Positions 10,641 to 17,826 of a stretch of DNA of 20,736 nucleotides are shown here, piece after piece (positions within the stretch are counted from its first letter, which is position 1; each line of letters begins with the position of its first letter). The DNA is from CAZVYN01 sp964631125 (lineage in GTDB: Bacteria > Eisenbacteria > RBG-16-71-46 > CAIMUX01): assembly GCA_964631125.1 (NCBI GenBank), contig CAZVYN010000073.1, positions 1 to 20,736 of the forward strand. The letters are read 5' to 3'. The notes beneath the pieces are model-generated. The model was not told the origin of the DNA, searched no databases, and saw only the letters and a list, made by a program, of their open reading frames with translations. Position numbers and translations under genes: made by a program.

Positions 10641-10666
10641 CGGGCCGCCGCCTCGGGCCGCCGCCT
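10641..10666. repeat. 13-bp tandem duplication
   Basis: CGGGCCGCCGCCT is present twice in a row (10641-10653 and 10654-10666). The period is not a multiple of three, in keeping with its non-coding position. Confidence 0.9.
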
Positions 10667-10675
10667 CTCCGGTCG

Positions 10676-10729
10676 CTTGTGAAAAATGGTGCAACTGTTG
10701 CCGGCAATAGTAGTGCACGATTTCACAAG
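10676..10729. repeat. Palindromic repeat element, copy A (decayed right arm)
   Basis: The first 36 bases, from CTTGTGAAAAATGG through TTGCCGGCAATAGT, are identical to the element at 19295-19348. The last 18 bases differ in a way explained by a 2-base insertion, a 2-base loss and one substitution. The outer CTTGTGAAA/TTTCACAAG arms still pair over 9 bp. The core TTGCCGGCAA is a perfect palindrome. It lies in the gap after gcvP, and a similar copy follows ccoG. No coding sense is apparent on either strand. Confidence 0.85.
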
Positions 10730-10956
10730 GGTACGCGCTGACGGAACCTGTCGACGGCGATGCCCAGCGGTCGCAATCCGTGGCAATCCAGAGCAATGCT
10801 CTGCAGCTCCTAGCCGGCATTCCACCCATCCACTTCATCTGATCGCACCGACCAGCAGGAATCGTTCGACCGCGGCCTGTCGTTCGACGAACCTGCGTTC
10901 GGTCATCCACGTCGCGTCGAGACCGCTGACCTGGTTCGCGGAGGGGCGTAGCCGCC

Positions 10957-11709
10957 ATGGATTGCTGTTCGACCCCGGCCGCCGTCGCCGCCGCGCCCGG
11001 CGTGCACTACGCGATCCTGTTCGTCACGGGCGCCACGATGAGCGTGGGCCACTGCGCCGGCATGTGCGGACCGCTCGTCTCCGGCTTCGCGATCTCGAGG
11101 CGCAGTTGCGGAGAGTACGGCGGCGCGATGGCGATGTCGTTCGCCAGGTACCACGCCGGACGGATCCTCACCTACGCGGCGCTCGGCGCCTTGGCGGCCG
11201 CGCTGGGCAGCAGCCTGGGGCTGCTCGATCCATCCCTCCACCTGACGGCGTTTCTCTCTATCGCGATCGGGCTGTTGCTGCTCGCGGTCTCGGTGGGACC
11301 TCTCGTCTCGCCGCCCTCCGCGCTCCGTGAACTCGTCGCGCGCGCAAACGCCCCGGTGGCGCGCATGCTCTCGCGCGGCCTCCAATCGAAGCGCGGGCTC
11401 GCCTCTTTCGGATTGGGTGCGATGAACGGACTGTTGCCCTGCGGCGCCGTCTTCTCCGCACTCCTCTCGGTGACGCCGTCCGATCCGGTCCGCGGCGCCC
11501 TCGGACTGGCCAGCTTCGGGTTGGGGACGGCGCCGGTGCTGGCGCTCCTCGGCTTCGGGGCCGCCCGCCTCGATCCCGCCGGCCGACGGAAGTGGGAGGG
11601 GGTGGCGAAGTTGTTGCTGGCCGCGCTCGCCCTCCAGCTCATCCTCCGAGGCGCCGCCTCGGCCGGGTGGATCGCGCATCGGCATCTCGGGAACGTCGTT
11701 CTCTTCTGA
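10957..11709 (+). CDS. Sulfite exporter TauE/SafE family (UreH-like) membrane protein
   Basis: This 250-residue membrane protein shows about six hydrophobic helices in two halves. The first half has GHCAGMCGP (about residues 31-39) and the second NGLLPCGAVFSALL, the paired motifs of the UreH-like/DsbD-related transmembrane family. Members next to cbb3 oxidase genes are thought to take part in copper handling or cytochrome biogenesis rather than sulfite export, though none of this can be shown from sequence. The extreme N-terminus MDCCST adds two adjacent cysteines that could bind metal. Start ATG at 10957 follows GGAGGGG by ten bases. It lies 228 nt upstream of ccoI on the same strand and probably has its own or a shared promoter. 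Direct neighbours support a role in copper supply to the oxidase (inference). Confidence 0.85.
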   Translation: MDCCSTPAAVAAAPGVHYAILFVTGATMSVGHCAGMCGPLVSGFAISRRSCGEYGGAMAMSFARYHAGRILTYAALGALAAALGSSLGLLDPSLHLTAFLSIAIGLLLLAVSVGPLVSPPSALRELVARANAPVARMLSRGLQSKRGLASFGLGAMNGLLPCGAVFSALLSVTPSDPVRGALGLASFGLGTAPVLALLGFGAARLDPAGRRKWEGVAKLLLAALALQLILRGAASAGWIAHRHLGNVVLF

Positions 11710-11719
11710 GGTTTGTGAA

Positions 11720-11739
11720 ACTCGATTCTTCCGTCGAGT
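11720..11739 (+). terminator. Weak hairpin after the TauE-like gene
   Basis: ACTCGA (11720-11725) and TCGAGT (11734-11739) form a 6-bp stem with an 8-nt loop ten bases past the stop codon. It is short and lacks a T tract, so it would at most attenuate transcription. Confidence 0.25.
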
Positions 11740-11799
11740 ATTACAACGACGAGCGCGCTTTCCTCGCCGCCCTCACCGCCAATCCTGTACATAACCGTG

Positions 11800-11828
11800 T
11801 TGATTAGACAGTCACACCGACATGTATT
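11800..11828 (+). promoter_or_regulatory. Possible promoter of the cco operon
   Basis: TTGATT (11800-11805) and TGTATT (11823-11828) are separated by 17 bases, each matching four of six sigma-70 positions, in a patch that is clearly richer in A+T than its surroundings. The dyad at 11833-11848 would overlap the transcription start, a typical operator location. Confidence 0.3.
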
Positions 11829-11832
11829 CGAC

Positions 11833-11848
11833 TTGATCATTTGATCAG
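11833..11848. promoter_or_regulatory. Dyad site 2, candidate operator of the cco operon
   Basis: TTGATC-ATTT-GATCAG, a near-perfect dyad that also contains TTGATCA twice as a direct repeat. All 12 outer bases match the complement of the site at 10623-10638. It lies 90 bases before the ccoI start, just after a possible -10 box. Confidence 0.4.
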
Positions 11849-11875
11849 CCCGTCGTCTGGGCCGATCCTCTCTCT

Positions 11876-11887
11876 CGTGACGTCACG
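11876..11887. promoter_or_regulatory. 12-bp perfect palindrome before ccoI
   Basis: CGTGACGTCACG is perfectly self-complementary and lies 50 bases before the ccoI start, downstream of the possible promoter. It could be a second protein-binding site in the leader. Only one copy was noticed. Confidence 0.3.
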
Positions 11888-11937
11888 CCTCCGGGTGTGA
11901 AAGATCTCGAGTCAGGTCGAAAAAACGAGGAATCGCC

Positions 11938-14364
11938 TTGCGCTCTGCGACGATCGCGCCCGCCCCCGCGGCGCTTCGCGAGCCAGCCGTTGGATTCGGA
12001 GAATCCGGAGCCACCCGGTGCTTGCACTGTTTTCTTCCGCTCAGCACTCCAGACCGCGCGGAGCGGCGGTCGTTCTGTTGCTCCGGCTGCGAGACGGTCT
12101 ACGGGCTGATCCGCGCGTCCGGTCTCGGCCGCTATTACGATCTCCGGAACGAACCGACGGCGCCCGCCCGTCCGCTCGCGGCCTCTTCCTCCTCTTGGCT
12201 CGACTCGCTTGTCTCGACCGACGCGGGCCTGGCGCCCGGTTCGATTCGCCGCGCCACGGTGGAAGTACAGGGGATCCGGTGCGCGGCCTGTGTCTGGATT
12301 CTCCGCGAACTCTTTCTGCGTCGAGCTGGCGCCGTGGACCTGGAGGTGAACCCCGCGATGGGTCGGGCCGAGTTGGTCTGGCGCGCCGGGGAGTGCGACC
12401 TCGGAGGGTATGGGGCCGAGCTCGAGCGCTTCGGATATCGATTGGGACAGAACCGCGGTTCGGATGCCGGCGCGATGAAGGGGCTGCTGGTGCGACTGGG
12501 CCTCTCCTGGGCCGCCGCGATGAACGTGATGCTCTTCAGCGTGAGTTACTACGCGGGGCTGCGGCCGGAGGCGGGAGCGATCTACTGGCTCTTCGGCTGG
12601 CTCGGCCTCGGATTCACGCTGCTGTCGGTCGCGACCGGCGGCGCCCTCTTCTTCCAGTCGGCCTGGCGTGCGCTGCGGCGCGGAATCGTGCATCTGGATC
12701 TGCCGATCGCCGTCGGCATCGCGATCAGCGCGATCGGCTCGATCTTCCTCTTCTTCACGCAGGGTCCGGAAGCGGCTTACTTCGATACCGTCACCGTCTT
12801 CATCGCTCTCATGGTGCTCGGGCGCTGGCTGCAGGAACGAGTCCTGGAGCGGAATCGCCGCGCACTGCTGGAGAGCGACGGCGTCGACGGTCTGGTCGTC
12901 CGGGTGGTCCGAGCGGGGCGGCTCGAGACCATACCGGCGGACGCACTCTCGGCCGGGGACGAGCTCTGGGTCACACCAGGTGATCTCGTTCCCGTCGAGA
13001 GTGTCATTCTCTCGCCGCGCGCTCGACTCTCGCTCGACTGGATCACGGGGGAGAGCGAAGTCCGTGATCTCGAAGTGGGCGATCCCGCGCCGGCCGGGGC
13101 CTGGAATGCCGCGTCCGAACCGATCCGCGCGCGGGTCGTTGCTCCCTTCGCCGCCTCGCGGATCCACGAGTTGCTGCGCGTGCGCGTCGAACCTCGCGCG
13201 GCCAACCATGACCCGACCCAGTCGTTCTGGCGTCGCTACTCGGTCCTCTACGTCGCCTCGGTGTTCACGCTCTCGGCGCTCGGCGCCGCACTCTGGTGGG
13301 AGGAACCGCGCCGCGCGGCCGAAGTCGCCGTCGCCTGCCTGATCGTCACCTGTCCTTGCGCCTTCGGGCTCGCGCTGCCGCTGGCTCAGGATCTCGTCTA
13401 TGCCGGGCTGAGGCGACGCGGCGTCTTCGTCCGTCGCGCCACGCTCCTGGAACGCGCCCCTTTCGTCCGACAGGTCCTCTTCGACAAGACCGGCACGCTG
13501 ACGCGCGATCGATTGCAGCTCGACGCTCCCTCGCGCGCCTCGCTGCGCGAGCTGGATCCGTTCGCGCTCCTCGCGCTCTACAACCTCGCGGCCGGCAGCA
13601 GCCATCCGCGCAGTCGCGCCATCACTCGCGCGATCGAGCAGGACGAGTTCGCTGTGTCGTTGGTCGATTCTCACTGCGAGGAGATTCCCGGAGAGGGCGT
13701 GCGGGGGCGGCTCGCGGGTCGCGACGTGCGCCTCGGACGCGGCGATCTCACGGGAACCACGACCGGCGCCGTCCTCGCGATCGACGGTCGGACGACAGCG
13801 ACGTTCGACTTCGAAGAGGAGACCTGGTCCGACGCCCCCCGCGAGGTGGCGGCGCTCCTCCGTGAAGGGTACGAGGTCCATCTCCTGAGCGGCGATCGGA
13901 CGGCGCGAGTCGAGGCGCTCGCAGCGCAGCTGGAGATTCCGCCGGCGCACGCGCGAGGCGACCTGACTCCGGAGGCGAAGGCCGCCGTCGTCGCGGCCCT
14001 CGATCACAGCGACACCCTCATGGTTGGCGACGGACTCAACGACGGGCCCGGGTTCGACCGCGCGTTCTGCACCGGAACGCCGGCGGTCGATCGCGCGCAT
14101 CTCTCCGCGCGCGCCGACTTCTACTTCACGGGCGAAGGAGTTTCCGCGGTTCGCCTCGTGCTCGCCGCGGCGCGGCGCTTCCGCAGCGTCGTACGAACCA
14201 ACCTGGCGGTGGCGCTCGCCTACAACGTGGTCGCGCTCGGATTCGCGCTCGCGGGGCGGATCGATCCCGTGATGGCGGCGCTGCTCATGCCGGCGAGTTC
14301 GCTCACCGTCGTGCTGCTCACCCTCCGGAGACTCTCGGGAGGCCGCGTCGAATGGACGTCCTGA
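11938..14364 (+). CDS. ccoI: Copper-translocating P1B-type ATPase CcoI/FixI
   Basis: This inner-membrane pump exports copper needed to build the haem-copper centre of cbb3 oxidase. The 808-residue protein has, in order: a cytosolic Cys cluster typical of CcoI (C28, C31, C47, C48, C51 in CLHC and FCCSGC); an HMA domain with Cys115-Cys118 (GIRCAACVW); membrane helices from about residue 185; the actuator motif TGES at 370-373; the transport site Cys472-Pro-Cys474; phosphorylated Asp516 in DKTGT; the nucleotide-domain GSSHPRS; and GDGLND with Asp698 and Asp702. Every catalytic motif is intact. The start is TTG, chosen because GAGGA lies six bases upstream and no better ATG precedes the Cys cluster. 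ccoS starts inside its 3' end. Silver or general copper export is possible, but the gene neighbours and Cys cluster favour CcoI. Confidence 0.95.
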   Translation: MRSATIAPAPAALREPAVGFGESGATRCLHCFLPLSTPDRAERRSFCCSGCETVYGLIRASGLGRYYDLRNEPTAPARPLAASSSSWLDSLVSTDAGLAPGSIRRATVEVQGIRCAACVWILRELFLRRAGAVDLEVNPAMGRAELVWRAGECDLGGYGAELERFGYRLGQNRGSDAGAMKGLLVRLGLSWAAAMNVMLFSVSYYAGLRPEAGAIYWLFGWLGLGFTLLSVATGGALFFQSAWRALRRGIVHLDLPIAVGIAISAIGSIFLFFTQGPEAAYFDTVTVFIALMVLGRWLQERVLERNRRALLESDGVDGLVVRVVRAGRLETIPADALSAGDELWVTPGDLVPVESVILSPRARLSLDWITGESEVRDLEVGDPAPAGAWNAASEPIRARVVAPFAASRIHELLRVRVEPRAANHDPTQSFWRRYSVLYVASVFTLSALGAALWWEEPRRAAEVAVACLIVTCPCAFGLALPLAQDLVYAGLRRRGVFVRRATLLERAPFVRQVLFDKTGTLTRDRLQLDAPSRASLRELDPFALLALYNLAAGSSHPRSRAITRAIEQDEFAVSLVDSHCEEIPGEGVRGRLAGRDVRLGRGDLTGTTTGAVLAIDGRTTATFDFEEETWSDAPREVAALLREGYEVHLLSGDRTARVEALAAQLEIPPAHARGDLTPEAKAAVVAALDHSDTLMVGDGLNDGPGFDRAFCTGTPAVDRAHLSARADFYFTGEGVSAVRLVLAAARRFRSVVRTNLAVALAYNVVALGFALAGRIDPVMAALLMPASSLTVVLLTLRRLSGGRVEWTS

Positions 14365-14540
14365 TTCTCATGGTCTTCGTCAGCCTCGTCTTGGTGGGCG
14401 CGGCGCTCGTCCTGCTCGTTCGCAGCATCGGGCAAGGCGATGTCGACCATGGCGACCGACTGTCGCTGCTGCCGCTGGCGGCGGACGACCGACCCCCACC
14501 GACGCCCGAAGGCGTCGCTACCGAAAGCGCGAGGACGTGA
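14352..14540 (+). CDS. ccoS: cbb3 oxidase assembly protein CcoS
   Basis: This 62-residue protein has one N-terminal membrane helix (LILMVFVSLVLVGAALVLLV) followed by GQGDVDHGDRLSLLPLAADD, which aligns by eye with the usual CcoS pattern of GQ-D-D near the membrane and an L-x-D-D end. The middle is less typical than in proteobacteria. CcoS is needed for cofactor insertion into cbb3 oxidase. It overlaps ccoI by 13 nt, has GGGAGG nine bases before its ATG, and its TGA overlaps the ccoNO ATG by one base. Position between ccoI and ccoNO makes the call secure despite the short length. Confidence 0.85.
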   Translation: MDVLILMVFVSLVLVGAALVLLVRSIGQGDVDHGDRLSLLPLAADDRPPPTPEGVATESART

Positions 14541-16975
14541 TGAAGGGAGCCCCGAGCGCGACGATCGAGCGCGTCACCTTCGATGACGGCATCGTCCGGC
14601 TGTTCACCCTGGCCTCGGTCCTCTGGGGCGCCGTCGGGCTCCTTGTCGGCGTCATCGTGGCCGCGCAGCTCGTCTTCTGGCAGCTGGAACTCGCGCCGTG
14701 GCTGTCGTTCGCCCGGTTGAGGCCGCTCCACACGAACGCGGCGATCTTCGCCTTCGTCGGCAACATGATGTTCGCGGGCATCTATTACTCGATGCAGCGG
14801 CTGCTGCGCACCCGCATGGCCTCCGACTTCCTCAGCCAGGCCAACTTCTGGGGATGGCAAGCGATCATCGTCCTCGCCGCCGTGACGCTCCCGCTCGGAC
14901 TGACGCAATCGAAGGAGTACGCGGAGCTGATCTGGCCGATCGACCTGTTGGTGGTCGTCGTCTGGGTGATCTTCTCGGTCAACTTCTTCTGGACGTTGGC
15001 GATTCGCAACGAACGGCATCTCTACGTCGCGATCTGGTTCTACATCGCGACGGTGGTGACCATCCCGGTCCTCTATCTGGTCAACAACCTGCAGATCCCG
15101 ACCAGCCTGACGCACGCCTACCCGGTGTTCTCCGGCGTTCAAGACGCGCTCGTGCAGTGGTGGTATGGACACAACGCGGTCGGCTTCTTCCTCACCACGC
15201 CGATCCTCGGGATCATGTACTACTTCATTCCGAAGGCGGCGGAGCGTCCGGTCTATTCGTACCGACTCTCCGTCCTGCACTTCTGGGCGCTCGTCTTCGT
15301 CTATATCTGGGCCGGGCCGCACCATCTGTTGAACACCGCGCTCCCGGACTGGGCACAGACCCTCGGCATCGTCTTCAGCGTCATGCTCTGGGCGCCGTCT
15401 TGGGGCGGAATGATCAACGGCCTGCTCACGCTGCGCGGAGCGTGGGACCGACTCCGCACCGATCCGGTGCTGAAGTTCTTCGCCGCCGCGGTCACGTTCT
15501 ACGGAATGTCGACCTTCGAAGGGCCGCTGCTCTCGCTCAAGGCCGTGAGCGGACTGGCCCACTACACCGATTGGATCGTCGCTCATGTCCACGCCGGCAC
15601 GCTCGGCTGGAACGGCTTCATGGCCGCGGGGATGTTCTACTGGCTGGTCCCGCGGCTCTGGAACACGAAGCTGCATTCGACGCGCCTGGCCGACGCGCAC
15701 TTCTGGCTCGGCACGTTCGGGATCCTCCTCTACGTGCTGGCCATGTGGACCAGCGGCATCAGCCAAGGACTCTTCTGGCGCGCGCTCGATGCGGACGGAT
15801 TCCTCCGCTACGTCGACTTCGTCGAGAGCCTGGGGCCGTCGCGCTTCCTCTGGGGGATGCGGCTGATCGGCGGTTCGCTCTACCTGGTCGGCTTCGTCCT
15901 GATGATGGTCAACCTGTACGCGACGATGCGCTCAGGCGTCATTCGCGATGTCGTGGTGGAAACGCCCGTGCTGCAGCCGGTCGCCGCGCCCTCGGTCTGG
16001 CGACTCGTCCGCGGGATGCCGGTCGTCATGTCGGTGCTGGTGGTCTTGCTCGCCGCGGCCTTCGGCCTCGCGTCCCCACTCGTCAGCCCCGTCATTCTCA
16101 CCTTCGGCGCCGTCGCCGTGGTGGTCGCCGTGCTCTTGGGATCGATGGAGCGCCGTGAGTCGGGGAGTTGGCATCGCCTGCTCGAAGGACGTCCGCTCGC
16201 CTTCAGCCTCCTCGTGCTCTTGGCCATCTTGGCCGGCGGGATCGCGGAGCTGGTGCCGGTCGTGCTCACGACCAACAAGGTTCCGGCGGCCAGTGTGAGT
16301 TCGGGTGCGAGTGCGGGTGCGGGTGCGAGTACGACGACGCCGGCCGCCGGGACTTCCGGGACCTCCGCGGTCGCGGCGGCCTCGCCCGTGGTCTCCGCAT
16401 TCCAACAACAGCCGTACAGCCCGTTGGAACAGGAGGGTCGCGACATCTATGTCAGCGAGGGCTGCTACAACTGCCACAGTCAGATGATCCGGCCGTTCCG
16501 ACACGAGACGCTGCGCTACGGCGAGTACTCGCGCTTGGAGGAGTTCACCTACGACCGGCCGTTCCAGTGGGGCTCGAAGCGGACCGGCCCCGATCTCCAT
16601 CGCGTCGGCGGGAAGTACCCGAATCTCTGGCACTACCAACACATGCGGGACCCGCGCTCGATCGCGCCGGCTTCGAACATGCCGCCGTATGAATTCCTCG
16701 CGCGCGAGCGCGTCGATTTCTCGCGGACCGGAGCGAAGCTGAAGGTGCTGCAGAGGCTCGGCACTCCCTACAGCTCCGACGAGATCTCTTGGGCGGCGGA
16801 GATCGCGCGGAGTCAGGCGAGTCTCATCGCGCAAGACCTCGAGGAGCAGGGGGTGACGGTCGATCCGCAGAGTCGACTGGTGGCGATCATCGCCTATCTG
16901 CAGAGACTCGGTCGCCGCCCGCAACCGACCGGCTGGGTTCCGGTCGAACGGGCCGGCGCGGAAGGAGGCGACTGA
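14540..16975 (+). CDS. ccoNO: Fused cbb3 oxidase subunits I and II (CcoN-CcoO)
   Basis: This is the catalytic core of a cbb3-type proton-pumping oxygen reductase, 811 residues. The CcoN part (about 1-480) has some twelve helices and all metal ligands: His64 (low-spin haem), His211 in YGHNAVGF and His261-His262 in AGPHHLL (CuB), and His349/His351 in HVHAGTLGW (haems). Tyr in VYSYRLS matches the cross-linked tyrosine. A linker with two or three more helices (about 485-580) leads through GGIAELVPVV, the usual start of CcoO, and an Ala/Gly/Ser/Thr stretch to the CcoO haem domain with Cys642, Cys645 and His646 (CYNCH) and the axial Met714 in SNMPPYEFL. The ATG at 14540 overlaps the ccoS stop as TGATG; a GTG one codon earlier is the alternative. 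No frameshift or stop breaks the fusion. Confidence 0.95.
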   Translation: MKGAPSATIERVTFDDGIVRLFTLASVLWGAVGLLVGVIVAAQLVFWQLELAPWLSFARLRPLHTNAAIFAFVGNMMFAGIYYSMQRLLRTRMASDFLSQANFWGWQAIIVLAAVTLPLGLTQSKEYAELIWPIDLLVVVVWVIFSVNFFWTLAIRNERHLYVAIWFYIATVVTIPVLYLVNNLQIPTSLTHAYPVFSGVQDALVQWWYGHNAVGFFLTTPILGIMYYFIPKAAERPVYSYRLSVLHFWALVFVYIWAGPHHLLNTALPDWAQTLGIVFSVMLWAPSWGGMINGLLTLRGAWDRLRTDPVLKFFAAAVTFYGMSTFEGPLLSLKAVSGLAHYTDWIVAHVHAGTLGWNGFMAAGMFYWLVPRLWNTKLHSTRLADAHFWLGTFGILLYVLAMWTSGISQGLFWRALDADGFLRYVDFVESLGPSRFLWGMRLIGGSLYLVGFVLMMVNLYATMRSGVIRDVVVETPVLQPVAAPSVWRLVRGMPVVMSVLVVLLAAAFGLASPLVSPVILTFGAVAVVVAVLLGSMERRESGSWHRLLEGRPLAFSLLVLLAILAGGIAELVPVVLTTNKVPAASVSSGASAGAGASTTTPAAGTSGTSAVAAASPVVSAFQQQPYSPLEQEGRDIYVSEGCYNCHSQMIRPFRHETLRYGEYSRLEEFTYDRPFQWGSKRTGPDLHRVGGKYPNLWHYQHMRDPRSIAPASNMPPYEFLARERVDFSRTGAKLKVLQRLGTPYSSDEISWAAEIARSQASLIAQDLEEQGVTVDPQSRLVAIIAYLQRLGRRPQPTGWVPVERAGAEGGD
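16295..16330 (+). repeat. 6-bp tandem repeat in the CcoN-CcoO linker
   Basis: Six hexamers of the form GCGRGT (the first two degenerate: GTGAGT, TCGGGT) encode alternating Ala and Ser/Gly between the last linker helix and the haem c domain. A flexible spacer is the likely effect. Confidence 0.8.
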
Positions 16976-16977
16976 TC

Positions 16978-17199
16978 ATGTACCGCGAGTTCCTCTCTTC
17001 GAGCGCGCACCTGCTCTGGCCGCAGTTCGCGCTGGCGCTCTTCTTCCTCACCTTCGTGGTCGTCGTGGTGCGCGCGCTACGGAAGGGTTCCGGGGCCGCG
17101 AGTGATGCGCTGGCCGCGTTGCCGCTGCGGGGTGACGACGAGTACGACAATCACGACAACTACGCGCTCCCGGCCGAAGGAAGGCAGGCCCGCCCATGA
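16978..17199 (+). CDS. ccoQ: cbb3 oxidase subunit IV (CcoQ/FixQ)
   Basis: This 73-residue protein has one membrane helix (PQFALALFFLTFVVVVVRAL) and an acidic C-terminal tail with DDEYDNHDNY, the pattern of CcoQ, a small subunit that stabilises the cbb3 complex. The ATG at 16978 is two bases after the ccoNO stop and follows AAGGAGG by nine bases. A longer reading frame back to 16789 only covers ccoNO sequence in another frame. Its last four bases ATGA overlap the ccoP start, showing translational coupling. Sequence conservation in this family is low, so position and topology carry the assignment. Confidence 0.85.
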   Translation: MYREFLSSSAHLLWPQFALALFFLTFVVVVVRALRKGSGAASDALAALPLRGDDEYDNHDNYALPAEGRQARP

Positions 17200-17819
17200 G
17201 CGAACCACGCGACGAGATGCTCCATCACGAGTACGACGGGATCCGCGAGTTCGACAATCCGCCGCCGCCTTGGATCATGTGGACGCTCTACGGCTCGATC
17301 GTCTTCGCGATCGGCTACTGGGGCTACTACCACACGTTCCCGGTCGGCCGACTCCCGCGCGACAACTACACGCTCGAAGTGGCGCGCGCCGCCGAGGCGC
17401 AACTCGCGCGCATGTCCGGCCAAGAGGTGACGGATGAGGCGCTGCTCTTGGCCGCGCAGGTGCCTTCGCGAGTCGAGGGAGGACACGCGATCTTCACGCA
17501 GTTTTGTGTCCCCTGTCATCTCGAGGACGCGTCCGGATCGGTCGGACCGAACCTCACCGACGCCTACTGGCTGCATGGCGCCGGCCCGATGCAGATCCGC
17601 AACACGGTCCAGCACGGCGTGCCGGAGAAGGGGATGGTCGCCTGGCTGCCGCAGCTCGGTCCGGAGCGAGTCGACCAAGTGGTGACCTACGTGCTCACGC
17701 TCCGCGAGAAGAACCTGCCGGGGAAAGCTCCGCAGGGGGTGTTGGTGGAGATCCCGTCGGCGAGTTCGGCGGCGAGTTCGGCGGCGACTCCGGCGGCGGC
17801 GACCGCGTCGTCTCCCTGA
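17196..17819 (+). CDS. ccoP: cbb3 oxidase subunit III, mono-haem CcoP
   Basis: This membrane-anchored cytochrome c passes electrons to CcoO. The 207-residue protein begins with the CcoP N-terminal domain (HHEYDGIREFDNPPPPWIMWTL, then one helix to about residue 50), followed by a single haem c domain with Cys104, Cys107 and His108 (FCVPCH) and the probable axial Met147 (KGMVAWLP). Classical CcoP is near 300 residues with two CxxCH motifs; only one is present and there is no room for a second, so this is a short, mono-haem form. A Ser/Ala-rich tail (from about 187) arises from a 12-bp tandem repeat. It overlaps ccoQ by four bases, and its stop is seven bases before the ccoG ATG. The frame is intact, so truncation by mutation is not indicated. 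Confidence 0.92.
   Translation: MSEPRDEMLHHEYDGIREFDNPPPPWIMWTLYGSIVFAIGYWGYYHTFPVGRLPRDNYTLEVARAAEAQLARMSGQEVTDEALLLAAQVPSRVEGGHAIFTQFCVPCHLEDASGSVGPNLTDAYWLHGAGPMQIRNTVQHGVPEKGMVAWLPQLGPERVDQVVTYVLTLREKNLPGKAPQGVLVEIPSASSAASSAATPAAATASSP
17759..17794 (+). repeat. 12-bp tandem repeat at the ccoP 3' end
   Basis: GGCGAGTTCGGC occurs twice exactly (17759-17770, 17771-17782), then as GGCGACTCCGGC (17783-17794). It encodes the Ser/Ala tail of CcoP, and the period keeps the frame. Confidence 0.85.
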
Positions 17820-17826
17820 GGTGAAC

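Larger units (their letters stand above)
10527..10956. other. Intergenic region between gcvP and the TauE-like gene
   Basis: These 430 bases have no supportable gene. In order they hold a GC-rich low-complexity start, the 16-bp dyad at 10623-10638, a 6-bp hairpin CCCGAT-CAA-ATCGGG at 10630-10644 that overlaps the dyad, a 13-bp tandem duplication at 10641-10666, the 54-bp imperfect palindrome at 10676-10729, and a leader ending in GGAGGGG (10940-10946) ten bases before the next start. Confidence 0.6.

Noticed and set aside
10676..10729. Insertion-sequence end or transposase remnant
   Set aside because: No transposase fragment or target-site duplication is visible beside either palindrome copy; a non-autonomous element remains possible and is reported as a finding.
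11715..11807. 30-codon frame starting GTG after the TauE-like gene
   Set aside because: Its GAGG box is only three bases from the start, the product resembles nothing I know, and it lies in a likely regulatory gap. It could be a leader peptide, but support is too thin to list.
11833..11848. Canonical FNR box
   Set aside because: The consensus TTGAT-N4-ATCAA is not met; the half-sites here are two bases further apart. Kept only as a generic dyad.
11845..14100. 751-codon open frame antisense to ccoI
   Set aside because: It is Arg/Glu/Asp-rich without any domain, and lies exactly opposite the well-supported ccoI. Long antisense frames are expected in GC-rich DNA.
14318..15766. 482-codon frame antisense to ccoS/ccoNO
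   Set aside because: Shadow of the conserved oxidase genes; no recognisable features.
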